DNA of 64,000 nt from UBA4416 sp048498515 (GCA_048498515.1 JBEHXV010000003.1:124001-188000); one strand, 5' to 3'. Counted from the stretch's first letter, positions 42,966 to 51,995 are shown. The notes: generated by a model from the letters alone, not told the origin. Translations and numbers: made by a program.

Positions 42966-43512
42966 TTTTTAAAAATTTCCGTAACACAGCCATAATCTTC
43001 GTTGCTTCTTCATCGCTTAACTGCATACCAAACTTTACCTGCTTTGTCTGGCAATTAAACATAATTCTCTCCCCTCCCTTTACCCAAAATGTTTGCGAAA
43101 ACTCATCAGCGATACTGCCTCTTTGAAGTGGAACCAATTCAAGATCTGACATTAAATTCACATCATATTCCTTTATTTTTCCACGTCCGTTAATATCCTG
43201 CTGATACAATACTTTCCCGTTCTTTATCCAAAGTTTTTCCTTTCCAAAACGCTTCCACATGTATACACGGGCAATATTAAATTCAAAGTAGAACCAAAAT
43301 GCCATGAACACAATAACGGTGATCTTGTCGTCGTTGTTGTTGAGCTTAAAGTAACTGGCAAACACGATCATTCCACATACTGTAAAAGCAAGCAGCCATA
43401 AAAACATAAGGTTCAGTTTCTTTTTATTCTCGGTGGGCAAAATAACGAGGCTGAAGATGCCATCTTTTATTAAAACCGAACTGCGCTGACCAATGACCTG
43501 TAAATTTTCCAT
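42958..43512 (-). CDS. Membrane protein with PH-like domain, convergent with previous gene
   Basis: 184 residues. N-terminal strand-rich segment (RSSVLIKDGIFSLVILP), two spans (about 30-50 and 62-80), then a C-terminal beta-rich domain (KEKLWIKNGKVLYQQDI, TFWVKGGERIMFNCQ) ending in a helix DEEATKIMAVLRKFLK. The arrangement of a span pair plus bacterial PH-like fold is like its convergent neighbour, with low direct identity. The stop codons of both genes interlock. It follows comB by 7 nt and may belong to the comB unit. Function unknown. Confidence 0.6.
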   Translation of the reverse strand: MENLQVIGQRSSVLIKDGIFSLVILPTENKKKLNLMFLWLLAFTVCGMIVFASYFKLNNNDDKITVIVFMAFWFYFEFNIARVYMWKRFGKEKLWIKNGKVLYQQDINGRGKIKEYDVNLMSDLELVPLQRGSIADEFSQTFWVKGGERIMFNCQTKQVKFGMQLSDEEATKIMAVLRKFLKTK

Positions 43513-43519
43513 AAACCAA

Positions 43520-44233
43520 TTACAGCTTCACTAAGTATTTGCCTTCCATTACCGGGATAACAGGACATTGATTGGCCGTTAAACAATATTTAATGTCGCG
43601 CTCCAAATCGAGTTTTGCCAAACGGTTGCGGTGCGATGAGTTTGAAAGGAAATCAAAGAGGTCATTTTTAGCCAATTCATACAGATGTTTTGAGGCTATG
43701 GCCGAGTCACAAGTAACTTCGCAAGTTAATTTTTTATCGGCTGATAATTTAGAAACAACAGCTCCGGCAAAAATAGTATCTTCGAGATTGAATTTATTTT
43801 TCCAGCCGGCGCATACCAGTACAATATCTTTTTTTTGCGCGGCCAGGTACTCACACAACACATCTAAATTTAAAAAACTGCCTATCAGGATCTTTGATGC
43901 CTTGCGGCTTGCTTCGATGGCCTGTGTACCATTGGTGGTAGAAATGGCAATGATCTTTCCTTTTACTTTATTGTTCATATAACCAAAAGGACTGTTACCC
44001 AACTCAAAGCCTTCTATCATTTCCCCGTTGCGTTCAGCAGCAGCCATGTAGCCGTTCTTTTGATATTCTTTGGCTTCTTCAACCGTAGCCACAGGGATCA
44101 TTTTACTGACACCATTATAAAAAGCGGTAACAATGGCCGAGGTGGCCCTGAAAATATCTATCACCACCACGATCGATTCATTTTTATGAAACAGATCATA
44201 GGCCTGTGGTGTATAGCAAACTTCAATGTTCAT
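43520..44233 (-). CDS. comB: 2-phosphosulfolactate phosphatase family protein (ComB-like)
   Basis: 237 residues. IVVVIDIFRATSAIVTAFYNG, MAAAERNGEMIEGFELGNSP, IAISTTNGTQAIEASRKA, VLVCAGWKNKFNLEDTIFAG and GKYLVKL-type ending are the ComB family pattern. In methanogens the enzyme dephosphorylates 2-phosphosulfolactate on the way to coenzyme M; in Bacteroidota coenzyme M is not made, so the substrate may be linked to sulfolactate or sulfonolipid-type metabolism, or be different. Neighbours give no pathway clue. Family firm, reaction uncertain. Confidence 0.88.
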   Translation of the reverse strand: MNIEVCYTPQAYDLFHKNESIVVVIDIFRATSAIVTAFYNGVSKMIPVATVEEAKEYQKNGYMAAAERNGEMIEGFELGNSPFGYMNNKVKGKIIAISTTNGTQAIEASRKASKILIGSFLNLDVLCEYLAAQKKDIVLVCAGWKNKFNLEDTIFAGAVVSKLSADKKLTCEVTCDSAIASKHLYELAKNDLFDFLSNSSHRNRLAKLDLERDIKYCLTANQCPVIPVMEGKYLVKL

Positions 44234-44313
44234 TTTTATTCAGATTAAAGATTAATGATACAAGATTAAAGATCTCGGGGGACCTGTTGTAATCTTTATC
44301 TTTTTGTCTAAAA

Positions 44314-45396
44314 TTATTTTTTTAAAAACGGGATCTTGCACACTTTTGCTTTAATGGCTTTATCGCGGATCATGATAAAAATCTCCGTATCGGCCTTTGC
44401 AAAATCCTTATTCACGTAACCCATACCAATGGCTTTGTTCAACGTTGGCGACTGGGTTCCGGAAGTTACCTTGCCAATGATGTTCCCATTGGCATCAGCA
44501 ACCTGGTAATCATGGCGGGGAATACCACGGTCAATCATTTCAAAGCCCACCAGTTTCCTTGTCACACCATCGGTTTTTTGTTTTTCAATCGCAGTCCTGT
44601 TTGTAAAGTCTTTGGTGAATTTGGTGATCCAACCCAAACCTGCTTCAATAGGAGAAGTTGTATCATCGATATCGTTTCCGTACAAGCAGAAACCCATTTC
44701 AAGGCGCAAAGTATCGCGTGCGCCCAAGCCAATTGGTTTAATCCCAAATTCTTTACCGGCTTCAAAAATGGCATCCCATATTTTTTCGGCATCTTCGTTC
44801 TTAAAATAAATTTCAAATCCTCCGGCACCGGTATAACCTGTGTTTGAGATCACCACATTATCAATACCGTTAAATTTTCCTTTGGCAAAAGCATAGTAAG
44901 GAATATCTGCCAATTTCACATCGGTCAGTTTCTGCAACACATCAATGGCTTTTGGTCCCTGGATAGCCAGTAGAGAAGTCTCTTCAGAAATGTTCTTCAT
45001 GTCAACACCAAAGGTATTGTGTTTGGAGATCCAGTTCCAGTCTTTTTCAATATTGGAAGCGTTTACTACCAGTAAATATGTTTTTTCATCAATGCGGTAC
45101 ACGATCAAATCGTCCACAATACCGCCATCGTTATTAGGTAAACAAGAGTATTGTGCTTTTCCGTCGGTTAACACCGCGGCATCATTGCTTGTTACTTTCT
45201 GGATCAGGTCGAGGGCTTTATCGCCTTTTAAGATAAACTCTCCCATGTGGCTCACATCAAATACACCAACGGCGTTGCGCACGGTATTATGCTCTTCGTT
45301 TAATCCGCTGTAGGAAACAGGCATGTTATAACCTGCAAAGGGAACCATTTTAGCTCCTAAAGAAATATGCTTTTGGGTAAGCGCTGTGTCTTTCAT
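44314..45396 (-). CDS. gcvT: Aminomethyltransferase, glycine cleavage T protein
   Basis: 360 residues, full length. KMVPFAGYNMPVSYSGLNEE, GVFDVSHMGEFILKG, YSCLPNNDGGIVDDLIVYR, the folate-binding Asp region, TGYTGAGGFEIYF, IGLGARDTLRLEMGFCLYGN and GIPRHDYQV identify GcvT. It transfers the methylene group from the H-protein arm to tetrahydrofolate. Other gcv genes are not in the window. It complements glyA (28146-29420) in one-carbon metabolism. A short direct repeat (AGATTAAAGAT at 44252 and 44270 region) lies between its stop and comB. Confidence 0.97.
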   Translation of the reverse strand: MKDTALTQKHISLGAKMVPFAGYNMPVSYSGLNEEHNTVRNAVGVFDVSHMGEFILKGDKALDLIQKVTSNDAAVLTDGKAQYSCLPNNDGGIVDDLIVYRIDEKTYLLVVNASNIEKDWNWISKHNTFGVDMKNISEETSLLAIQGPKAIDVLQKLTDVKLADIPYYAFAKGKFNGIDNVVISNTGYTGAGGFEIYFKNEDAEKIWDAIFEAGKEFGIKPIGLGARDTLRLEMGFCLYGNDIDDTTSPIEAGLGWITKFTKDFTNRTAIEKQKTDGVTRKLVGFEMIDRGIPRHDYQVADANGNIIGKVTSGTQSPTLNKAIGMGYVNKDFAKADTEIFIMIRDKAIKAKVCKIPFLKK

Positions 45397-45438
45397 ATAA
45401 AGTGTTAGTTTTAGTAGTGGTTAGAGATGTTAAATTTA

Positions 45439-46521
45439 CTATTTTATCAGGGAATTCAAAACCTCCAGGTAACGTTCTTTGTTTGCCGCAACCGAGTAGT
45501 TTTCAACTACCGTTTTCCGGCCGGCAGTACCTAATTGCTCCCGAAGTTCTTTACTTTCAATCAATTGAGACAGATAGTTGATCCAGTCTTCGTGCGAAGC
45601 AGCTAAAAACCCATTTTTGCCCTGTTCAATAATCTCAGGATTTACGCCAACGTTACTCATGACGGTGGCAACGCCACAAGCCATGTACGACAAACCTTTG
45701 AGTCCGCATTTGCCCTTTACCCATTCATCGTTTGGCAAAGGCATAATGCCAATGTCAAAATGGTTTAAATTCTCTACTTCTGTTTTAGAAGTCCAGTTCT
45801 TGCTGATGATTGTGAGTTCGGGATGCGAATAGTTACCCTGGCCAATGACATGAATTTCCAGCTTGCCGGGATACTTAGTCTGTAATTCTTTTAGCACCGG
45901 AACAGCCATCTCAAAATGCTTTATGGTACTGATGCTGCCGCTCCAGCCAATCACCACCTTATCTGTTTTTCCTGACAAGCCAGAAATCGGCTTATGAAAC
46001 TCCGTATCAATAGTGGTTGGAATAATGACTGTATTGGCATTAAACTGTTTGGCGTAATTTGCCAGGAATGAATTTCCGGCAATAACCTTATGCGCATGTT
46101 GAATGTTGAGCTTTGTTTTATCGGGGTTCTTTAAAAATTCGAATTTTTTATTTTCGGGCGATGTATCCAACAACCAAATACTGTCATCAAAATCGAACAC
46201 CACTTTGCTGCGCTTGTAAAACTGTTTTTCGAAATACGATGAGCCCAGTAATAAAGCTTCGCGTTGAATGAACACTATGTCAAAATTCTTCGCACGGCGC
46301 AGGTTTTTAAAGCGGATACTCAGAGACCTCAGCATTATCAGGGCCTTTTTAAAATAATTGCCCGGGTTATAAAAAATGGCATCGTCTTTTTCGGTAATGA
46401 TCTCCGACAGTTCCCAATCGAAACCATTGGCTTTAAAAAAATCAAGGTATTGTTCAAAACGGTACCTCTGGCTGGGAGAGCGGTTTAAACGATGGTCAGC
46501 GATAATCAGAATCTTTGGCAT
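45439..46521 (-). CDS. Glycosyltransferase family 4-like (GT-B)
   Basis: 360 residues. N-terminal half with LIIADHRLNRSPSQRYRFEQ and FQREALLLGSS-like helix; C-terminal donor half with VVIGWSGSISTIKHFEMAV, HVIGQGNYSHPEL, FDIGIMPLPNDEWVKGKCGLK and MACGVATVMSNVGVNPEII, the GT4 pattern (the usual E-x7-E has the first acid replaced by the KGKCGLKGLSYM block, as in many GT4-like members). It lies 3 nt after a 50-residue membrane peptide and close to the chitinase-like gene, probably in one unit with them. Substrate unknown. Confidence 0.85.
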   Translation of the reverse strand: MPKILIIADHRLNRSPSQRYRFEQYLDFFKANGFDWELSEIITEKDDAIFYNPGNYFKKALIMLRSLSIRFKNLRRAKNFDIVFIQREALLLGSSYFEKQFYKRSKVVFDFDDSIWLLDTSPENKKFEFLKNPDKTKLNIQHAHKVIAGNSFLANYAKQFNANTVIIPTTIDTEFHKPISGLSGKTDKVVIGWSGSISTIKHFEMAVPVLKELQTKYPGKLEIHVIGQGNYSHPELTIISKNWTSKTEVENLNHFDIGIMPLPNDEWVKGKCGLKGLSYMACGVATVMSNVGVNPEIIEQGKNGFLAASHEDWINYLSQLIESKELREQLGTAGRKTVVENYSVAANKERYLEVLNSLIK

Positions 46522-46524
46522 AAA

Positions 46525-46677
46525 TTATTTTTTCTTTCTTAACGCAACATACACTCTTATTCCAAAATATAATAAGATCCCTAATCCTATTGGCGTAAAC
46601 CAGGCAGGCACACCGGCAGTGCTATCGTGTGGTACAGCACCATAACTTTTGCTTAGAACAAACTGGAGTAAAAACAT
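46525..46677 (-). CDS. 50-residue single-span membrane peptide
   Basis: A frame of 51 codons fills the gap between two genes exactly. Its ATG (46675-46677) shares one base with the stop of the GH18 gene (TAATG), and its stop lies 3 nt before the next ATG. The product starts MFLLQFVLSKSYGAVPHDST, then has a Pro-containing linker, a span (TPIGLGILLYFGIRVYVAL) and a basic end RKKK. The same coupling (TAATG) is used by other genes here, which supports it as real. The span plus basic tail resembles a sorting or anchor signal, but no known motif is present. Family unknown. Confidence 0.55.
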   Translation of the reverse strand: MFLLQFVLSKSYGAVPHDSTAGVPAWFTPIGLGILLYFGIRVYVALRKKK

Positions 46678-49676
46678 TATTCTACAATCAGTTTTTTAGT
46701 CACCTCTTTACCAACTGCTCCTATTTTAATGAAATAAACGCCTTTGCTTAATTGCAGCTGTTGTGTATTTATTTCCAGCGTATTTATTCCCGGGTTCACT
46801 GAAAGCTCTTTTTGTTCAACCAGTTTTCCCTGTGCGTCATATAGCTTATACTCCAGTACTTCGTTTGCTGAACTAATTAGGCTTACAGTTGCCTTATCGG
46901 TTGCCGGATTCGGAAAAACAGACAATTCATTTAAAGCACTGTGTTCATTTATTCCGGTTGACATTAAATACAGAACGCCATCGCTCACAATGCTATCACT
47001 CACCAACCCGGCACTGTTCTCTGCTTTCATCATCATATAATACTTCTGATTATTAACTAAGGTTAAGTTCTCGGTTGCAGAAAGATTTGAGGCATTGGAT
47101 GTCCAGGCTACCACATCCTGCAAACCGGCAGCAGTGCCAATGGCGTAGTAGTAATGTGTCACGCCCGAGTTCGTATCTGTTGCATAAGTATAATTCAAAT
47201 CGAGCTGTGTTCCAATATATGTTGTATCAATATCGTTGGCTGTTCCATCCATGATAGCAGAAGCCGACACAAGCGGTTTTGTCCAGTCAATATCAATGTT
47301 TTGGGTGTTTATGGCTGAAAGGTTGTCCGCATTATCTTTTGTGATGCTGCTTATTTTACCTCCATAAATATTTGGCGAAGGGTTTTCGTTGCGCAAATCG
47401 TTTGTATTGGCCGCTCCAACAGCAATGGAAGTGCTTGCCGCCCGTGAACGGAAAATTTTAAAATCATCGATCTTAAACGTACTGTTGCCTGTACGGAAAG
47501 AAACAGCCGTTCCATTGGCATGAGGCGAGGTATCGGTCCATGAGGTAATGTACGCGTTATTGATCCAGAGTTTTATTTCGCCGCTAATGCGGTCGTAGGT
47601 AATCTTGTAGTCATAGGTGGTGCCTGCATTAATAGTACAGCTTACCGAGAATGTAGGCAGACCAATGGTATTGTTCACCGATTTGTAAAACTCTACCGAG
47701 CTTTGATCGGGCCTGAACCAGATCATGTAACTGTTTCCGCGTTGGGTTTGCGTTGGATCATCGCAGGCTATGTAAATACCAGCCCTGCGGTTACTGTTGG
47801 CACCTGTAATGGTTCCTTTAAAATTATACAGGTAACGGTTCGACAGGTTTTGTAAAACCGTAGCATACATATTGGTATTGGCGCTGGTTTCATCGCTTTG
47901 CACCAAAGCTCCGGCAGTAATGCTCCAGGTTCCCCCTGCAGTGGTCCATTCGGGATGAATGGCCATGTCAAAATCGTCGTTAAAGAATCCACGGTTCCCG
48001 TTTGCCCTCCACTCTATGCCGTTATAATAACTTGGCTGGTAAAAGCTTTTTTCAATGCCTGTTCCGCCACTGTTATCCGTATCCGTATAATTCGACACAA
48101 AGTCCTGGGTGATCCAGCCGGCCGGTATTGTAATTTGCGTGGTTGGACTGGTGTTGTCCTGGATGCAATTCCAGATGGCTTTAAAACCCGATTTGGTAGT
48201 AGCATTATCCGATTTGAATTTTACGGTAATAGCAGGTCCGGTAGAATTAATAATTCCCGGTATCACCGTTCCGCTAAAGGCACCCAGTACCGGTGCCGAA
48301 GTATTAAAACCATCATAGAGATAGAGTGAATCCCAGCCCGTTTCCAAATCCATCTGGCTAAAGGTTAAACGCACTTTACTGGTTCCGGTTGGTGCAATGG
48401 TATACACATACGATTCGTTATCGTAATAATTTCTCGACGGGCCTCCCATATCATAAATACTATCGGTGCAGGCTACAGTAGCACAGCTCGAGAATTTATT
48501 TTTGATGAGTTGCCACAAATCCTGGTAGCCGTCATCGTAACCCAATGCCCAGATCCCAATGCCACCGAGGCCCCGCTGGTTCACCATGTCAAATTTTCTT
48601 CCATAACTATAGCTGTCGTCAATCCAGCACTGGCGTGTAGCTCCACCGGTAACATAAGAGTAATAAGGGTTAAAACTATTGCTTTCCCAATGCTTGTTGG
48701 CAGTCGAATAGGTAGTTGCATTATTACGCACATAGTTATAGGTGCGTGAAGAAGTGAAACCTCCTGTTGTACTTGATGGCGCTGTGGCGCCGGCTGTTTC
48801 CCACTCACGGCCATACCATGGCAGGCCCAGCAAAAGTTTATCGGCGCTTGCGCCTTGTTTTAAGTAATAGGTAACAGACTTTGACAGGGTATAATTATAG
48901 CTTGTCTGAAAATTATACAAAGGCGCTTCGGGCCCCGCTGTTCCTGAACCAGAGTAATAGTAATCATATCCCATGATGATGAAATTATCCACCACAGCAT
49001 TCAGGGCCGGCATGTCAAACGAAGTGCTCCAGTCAACCGCGTACAGCGCCATGGTGACTTTGTAATTGGCATTGGCGGCATGAACCTGGTTGCATAAGTT
49101 CACCATAAAGTTTTTAAAAGGCGTTTTATCGCTGGCACCCATGCCTTCAAAATCAATGTTAATGCCGTTACCACCTCTTGAATTTAAAAGGTTAATGGCA
49201 TTGGTAATAAAAGTTTGCTGAGCTGTAGAGCTGGCCCAAAAGCTGGAGTGGCTTGAAAAAAGGGTTGCACAAAAATGCACATTAACACTATGGCTCAGAG
49301 CGGCTGTTACCGCCGCACTTGTTGACCAGGCAAAGGAACTGTTGGTATTATTACCTGTAGTTGGGCTCACCGAGTAGTCGAAATAACAAAAATCGCTCAA
49401 CATGCTCCAATCGTAATTGGTATATACCGAACCAACCCAGTAGGGATGCCAGCCATATACCTTTTTGGTAAGCGTGCAGGGAAGAGAAGCGGTTTTTGCC
49501 TGAGCTGCATTTGATTGATATGCAATTCCATTTTCAACAAAATTCAGGCTATCCCACTGGGTATCTTTGGTAAAGGAAAAATGGCGGTAATGCTCGCTTT
49601 GTTCCCTAACGGTAGAATTTTGCTGGGACAGAACAGAAAAAGGTAAAATGAGGAAAAAAAGTAGTTTTTTGACCAT
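46677..49676 (-). CDS. Secreted GH18 chitinase-like protein with CUB and T9SS sorting domain
   Basis: 999 residues. Signal peptide 1-17; GH18 barrel about 68-390 beginning VYGWHPYWVGSVY with the active-site segment NGINIDFE (Asp175 and Glu177 kept, the first two Asp of the DGxDxDxE consensus replaced by Asn), then MGYDYYYSGSG and LLLGLPWYGREW. A CUB-like domain follows (about 400-510, CTDSIYDMGGPSRNYYDNES), then a concanavalin-like/LamG-type domain (about 570-740), an Ig/Fn3-like stretch and the T9SS type A sorting domain (LSVFPNPATDKATVSL to KKLIVE). It should be exported across the outer membrane and act on chitin or peptidoglycan-like polymers outside the cell. Confidence 0.92.
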   Translation of the reverse strand: MVKKLLFFLILPFSVLSQQNSTVREQSEHYRHFSFTKDTQWDSLNFVENGIAYQSNAAQAKTASLPCTLTKKVYGWHPYWVGSVYTNYDWSMLSDFCYFDYSVSPTTGNNTNSSFAWSTSAAVTAALSHSVNVHFCATLFSSHSSFWASSTAQQTFITNAINLLNSRGGNGINIDFEGMGASDKTPFKNFMVNLCNQVHAANANYKVTMALYAVDWSTSFDMPALNAVVDNFIIMGYDYYYSGSGTAGPEAPLYNFQTSYNYTLSKSVTYYLKQGASADKLLLGLPWYGREWETAGATAPSSTTGGFTSSRTYNYVRNNATTYSTANKHWESNSFNPYYSYVTGGATRQCWIDDSYSYGRKFDMVNQRGLGGIGIWALGYDDGYQDLWQLIKNKFSSCATVACTDSIYDMGGPSRNYYDNESYVYTIAPTGTSKVRLTFSQMDLETGWDSLYLYDGFNTSAPVLGAFSGTVIPGIINSTGPAITVKFKSDNATTKSGFKAIWNCIQDNTSPTTQITIPAGWITQDFVSNYTDTDNSGGTGIEKSFYQPSYYNGIEWRANGNRGFFNDDFDMAIHPEWTTAGGTWSITAGALVQSDETSANTNMYATVLQNLSNRYLYNFKGTITGANSNRRAGIYIACDDPTQTQRGNSYMIWFRPDQSSVEFYKSVNNTIGLPTFSVSCTINAGTTYDYKITYDRISGEIKLWINNAYITSWTDTSPHANGTAVSFRTGNSTFKIDDFKIFRSRAASTSIAVGAANTNDLRNENPSPNIYGGKISSITKDNADNLSAINTQNIDIDWTKPLVSASAIMDGTANDIDTTYIGTQLDLNYTYATDTNSGVTHYYYAIGTAAGLQDVVAWTSNASNLSATENLTLVNNQKYYMMMKAENSAGLVSDSIVSDGVLYLMSTGINEHSALNELSVFPNPATDKATVSLISSANEVLEYKLYDAQGKLVEQKELSVNPGINTLEINTQQLQLSKGVYFIKIGAVGKEVTKKLIVE

Positions 49677-49704
49677 AAGGACTCAATTTGAAGAGTAAAT
49701 ATAA

Positions 49705-49737
49705 CAAAAAAGCCATCACGATTATCGTGACAGCTTT
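49705..49737 (-). terminator. Terminator after rpmH
   Basis: Read on the minus strand: AAAGCTGTCACGA, a short TAA-type loop region, TCGTGATGGCTTT, then a T-run. The 12-bp stem has two mismatches. Its TCACGA/TCGTGA core matches the palindrome at 29456-29477, so the terminator may derive from that repeat family. Confidence 0.7.
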
Positions 49738-49771
49738 GTTAAAAAGGCTCTAAATTGCTTTAGAAAATGGA

Positions 49772-49927
49772 TTATTTATGCGTTTTTTCGCTTGAAACAG
49801 TCAGTTTTTTACGACCTCTTGCTCTGCGGGCAGCTAAAACTCTACGGCCATTTGGAGATGCCATACGCTCACGGAAACCGTGTTTATTTCTTCTTTTACG
49901 TTGCGATGGTTGAAAGGTACGTTTCAT
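49772..49927 (-). CDS. rpmH: 50S ribosomal protein L34
   Basis: 51 residues: MKRTFQPSQRKRRNKHGFRE, then RMASPNGRRVLAARRARGRK and a C-terminal tail KLTVSSEKTHK. This is an unmistakable L34, slightly longer at the C-terminus than the E. coli protein, as in many Bacteroidota. It binds 23S rRNA in the large subunit. It stands alone here: no dnaA, rnpA or yidC next to it. It has a good promoter (49972-50002) and its own terminator. The gene is divergent from an ABC exporter gene. Confidence 0.98.
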   Translation of the reverse strand: MKRTFQPSQRKRRNKHGFRERMASPNGRRVLAARRARGRKKLTVSSEKTHK

Positions 49928-49971
49928 GGTATTAAATATTTGTTGTTAATAGTATTTTTAAAATTGGACTG

Positions 49972-50002
49972 CAAAGATAATGGATTTTTATAAAGCCACA
50001 AA
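49972..50002 (-). promoter_or_regulatory. rpmH promoter
   Basis: On the minus strand TTTG at 50002-49999, a 19-nt spacer, and TATCTTTG at 49979-49972, a perfect TAnnTTTG. This is the best Bacteroidota-type promoter in the window and sits 45 bases upstream of the rpmH ATG, as expected for a highly expressed ribosomal protein gene. Confidence 0.7.
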
Positions 50003-50063
50003 TATTTTCTCAAAATTAAGCTAAAATTTCCTCTTTTTTTGATTTTGGGCCCTATTAAAACAG

Positions 50064-50071
50064 TACATTTG
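50064..50071 (+). promoter_or_regulatory. Candidate -7 element of the ABC exporter gene
   Basis: TACATTTG, a perfect TAnnTTTG, 19 bases before the ATG at 50091. TTG motifs lie 16 (50045-50047) and 22 nt (50039-50041) upstream, both near but not at the ideal 19. Confidence 0.45.
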
Positions 50072-50090
50072 CGTACAAATTTTCAGCAAA

Positions 50091-51920
50091 ATGGCAAAAG
50101 CTACTAATGTTAAACACAAAGCCAAAGACGATATCCCCAAAGCAAAATTTTCACAGGAAAACTTCAAAAAATCCATCGGTTTGTTCAAATATCTTGGCGA
50201 TCACCGCTGGATGTTTGTGGCCGGCATGGTCTTTTTGCTTTTAAGCGGGGGCGTTGGGCTGGTTTTTCCCATGTTTTCGGGCAAAATGTTCGGTGTATTT
50301 GGCGATGTGAGCTCTTCGCCCGAAGAACTGATGGAAAAGCTGCAAAGAATAGGGCTTATTTTACTTGCTATCCTGGTTTCACAGGGTGTTTTTTCGTTTT
50401 GCCGTATTTATTTCTTCACACGTGCAACCGAGGATATTCTCCTGGGCGTAAGAAAGGATACTTACTCAAAGCTGGTACAAATGCCCATGAGCTTTTACTC
50501 AAAAAACCAGGTAGCTGAGCTGAGCAGCCGCGTGGCAACCGATATTGGCGTGATATCCGACGCGTTTACTGTTAACATTGCCGAAGTGATCCGTCAATCC
50601 ATTGTAGGCTTAGGTGGCTTGGGTATTATTTTATGTACCACTCCCTGGGAAATTGCCAAATGGTTCCTCATTATTATTCCGCCCATTTCTGTCATCACCA
50701 TTTTTTATGCCCGCCGAATCCGTAAGTTTTCCAAGCAAATGCAGGATAAGATCTCTGAATCCAACATTATTGTAGGAGAATCGTTAATGGGTATTAACAG
50801 CATAAAAGCCTATACCAACGAAAATTTTGAAATAAACAGGTATGTTTCAAAAATAAGCGAAGTAAAACTATTTGGCCTTAAATACGGGGTGCTCCGTGGC
50901 GCTTTTTTCACATTTATCATCTCCTTTTTATTTGGCGCTATCTTTTTTATCCTGTATAAAATGATCCAGTTAAAAATTGATGGTACTATTTCAGCCGAAC
51001 AGTTTGGGACCTTTATGATGCTTTCTTTATTCGTTGCCACATCGCTTGGCGGTTTGCCCGAACAAATCGCGTCTGTACAAAGAGCGCTTGGCGCCACCGA
51101 CAGGATCTTCGAGTTCATAAATGGTGACATAGAGTCACTCAATCTTAACTATCAACAGGCTGTAAATAAAACCCGCCTTAAAGGAGATATTGAATTTAAA
51201 AATGTTGAATTTACCTACCCTACCCGTCTTGATTATAAAGTGTTGCACAACGTCTCTTTTCATGCCAAACCTGGCGAAACCGTAGCCCTGGTAGGAAGCA
51301 GCGGTAGTGGAAAATCAACACTGGCAGCTTTGGCATTGCGTTTTTACGAACCCAATGAAGGGGAATACATTATTGACGGAAAAAGGTCGACTGATTATGA
51401 GTTAACCGAATTACGCGATCAAATGGCCATTGTACCACAGGATGTACTATTATTTGGTGGTACCATTCGCGAAAATATTTTATACGGCCGACCAAATGCC
51501 ACTGAGGAAGAAATTATTGACGCAGCCAAACAAGCCAATGCGTATGATTTTATCATGAGCTTCCCCGATCAGTTCGATACACTGGTTGGCGACAGAGGCA
51601 TCCAGCTCTCGGGTGGGCAGCGCCAGCGCGTGGCCATTGCCAGGGCGGTACTCAAAAATCCCTCTATTTTAATATTGGATGAAGCTACCAGTAGCCTCGA
51701 CAGTGAAAGTGAGCGCCTGGTTCAGGACGCCCTGGACAAATTAATGGTTGGCCGAACCTCTATTGTGATCGCGCACCGCTTATCTACTATCCGTAATGCC
51801 GATAAAATTGTGGTGTTGCAAAAAGGTGAAGTGGTGGAGATGGGTACTCACCAGGAACTCATGAATAACAACTCGGGCTTATACCAAAAGTTAAGCAAAA
51901 TGCAGTATGAGTTGAGTTAA
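50091..51920 (+). CDS. ABC exporter, permease-ATPase fusion (ABCB/MsbA-like)
   Basis: 609 residues. Six membrane spans (about 40-330) form the ABC exporter domain; the nucleotide-binding domain from about 365 has Walker A GSSGSGKST, Q-loop IVPQDVLLFGG, signature LSGGQRQRVAIARA, Walker B ILILDEATSSLD and switch IAHRLST. All catalytic motifs are intact. Such half-transporters act as homodimers to move lipids (MsbA), peptides or drugs from the inner leaflet. It is a single-gene unit divergent from rpmH. The substrate is not deducible; a lipid-flippase role is one option. Confidence 0.93.
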   Translation: MAKATNVKHKAKDDIPKAKFSQENFKKSIGLFKYLGDHRWMFVAGMVFLLLSGGVGLVFPMFSGKMFGVFGDVSSSPEELMEKLQRIGLILLAILVSQGVFSFCRIYFFTRATEDILLGVRKDTYSKLVQMPMSFYSKNQVAELSSRVATDIGVISDAFTVNIAEVIRQSIVGLGGLGIILCTTPWEIAKWFLIIIPPISVITIFYARRIRKFSKQMQDKISESNIIVGESLMGINSIKAYTNENFEINRYVSKISEVKLFGLKYGVLRGAFFTFIISFLFGAIFFILYKMIQLKIDGTISAEQFGTFMMLSLFVATSLGGLPEQIASVQRALGATDRIFEFINGDIESLNLNYQQAVNKTRLKGDIEFKNVEFTYPTRLDYKVLHNVSFHAKPGETVALVGSSGSGKSTLAALALRFYEPNEGEYIIDGKRSTDYELTELRDQMAIVPQDVLLFGGTIRENILYGRPNATEEEIIDAAKQANAYDFIMSFPDQFDTLVGDRGIQLSGGQRQRVAIARAVLKNPSILILDEATSSLDSESERLVQDALDKLMVGRTSIVIAHRLSTIRNADKIVVLQKGEVVEMGTHQELMNNNSGLYQKLSKMQYELS

Positions 51921-51956
51921 TAATGTGCTAAAAATTGCTTTAACGGTCATTTACAG

Positions 51957-51995
51957 TACAATATTATTGTTAGCTTTGGGGTAAATAATATTGTA
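51957..51995. promoter_or_regulatory. Long inverted repeat around a -7 element and start codon
   Basis: TACAATATTATT (51957-51968) and its exact complement AATAATATTGTA (51984-51995) flank a 15-base centre that contains TAGCTTTG (51971-51978), a perfect -7 match. The right arm ends on the first base of the ATG at 51995. It could be an operator for a dimeric regulator at the promoter of the T9SS cargo gene; if transcription began upstream it would also form an RNA hairpin that hides the start. Confidence 0.5.

Noticed and set aside
47898..48329. 143-codon plus-strand frame
   Set aside because: Lies opposite the CUB and linker region of the GH18 protein, which is clearly the coding strand.
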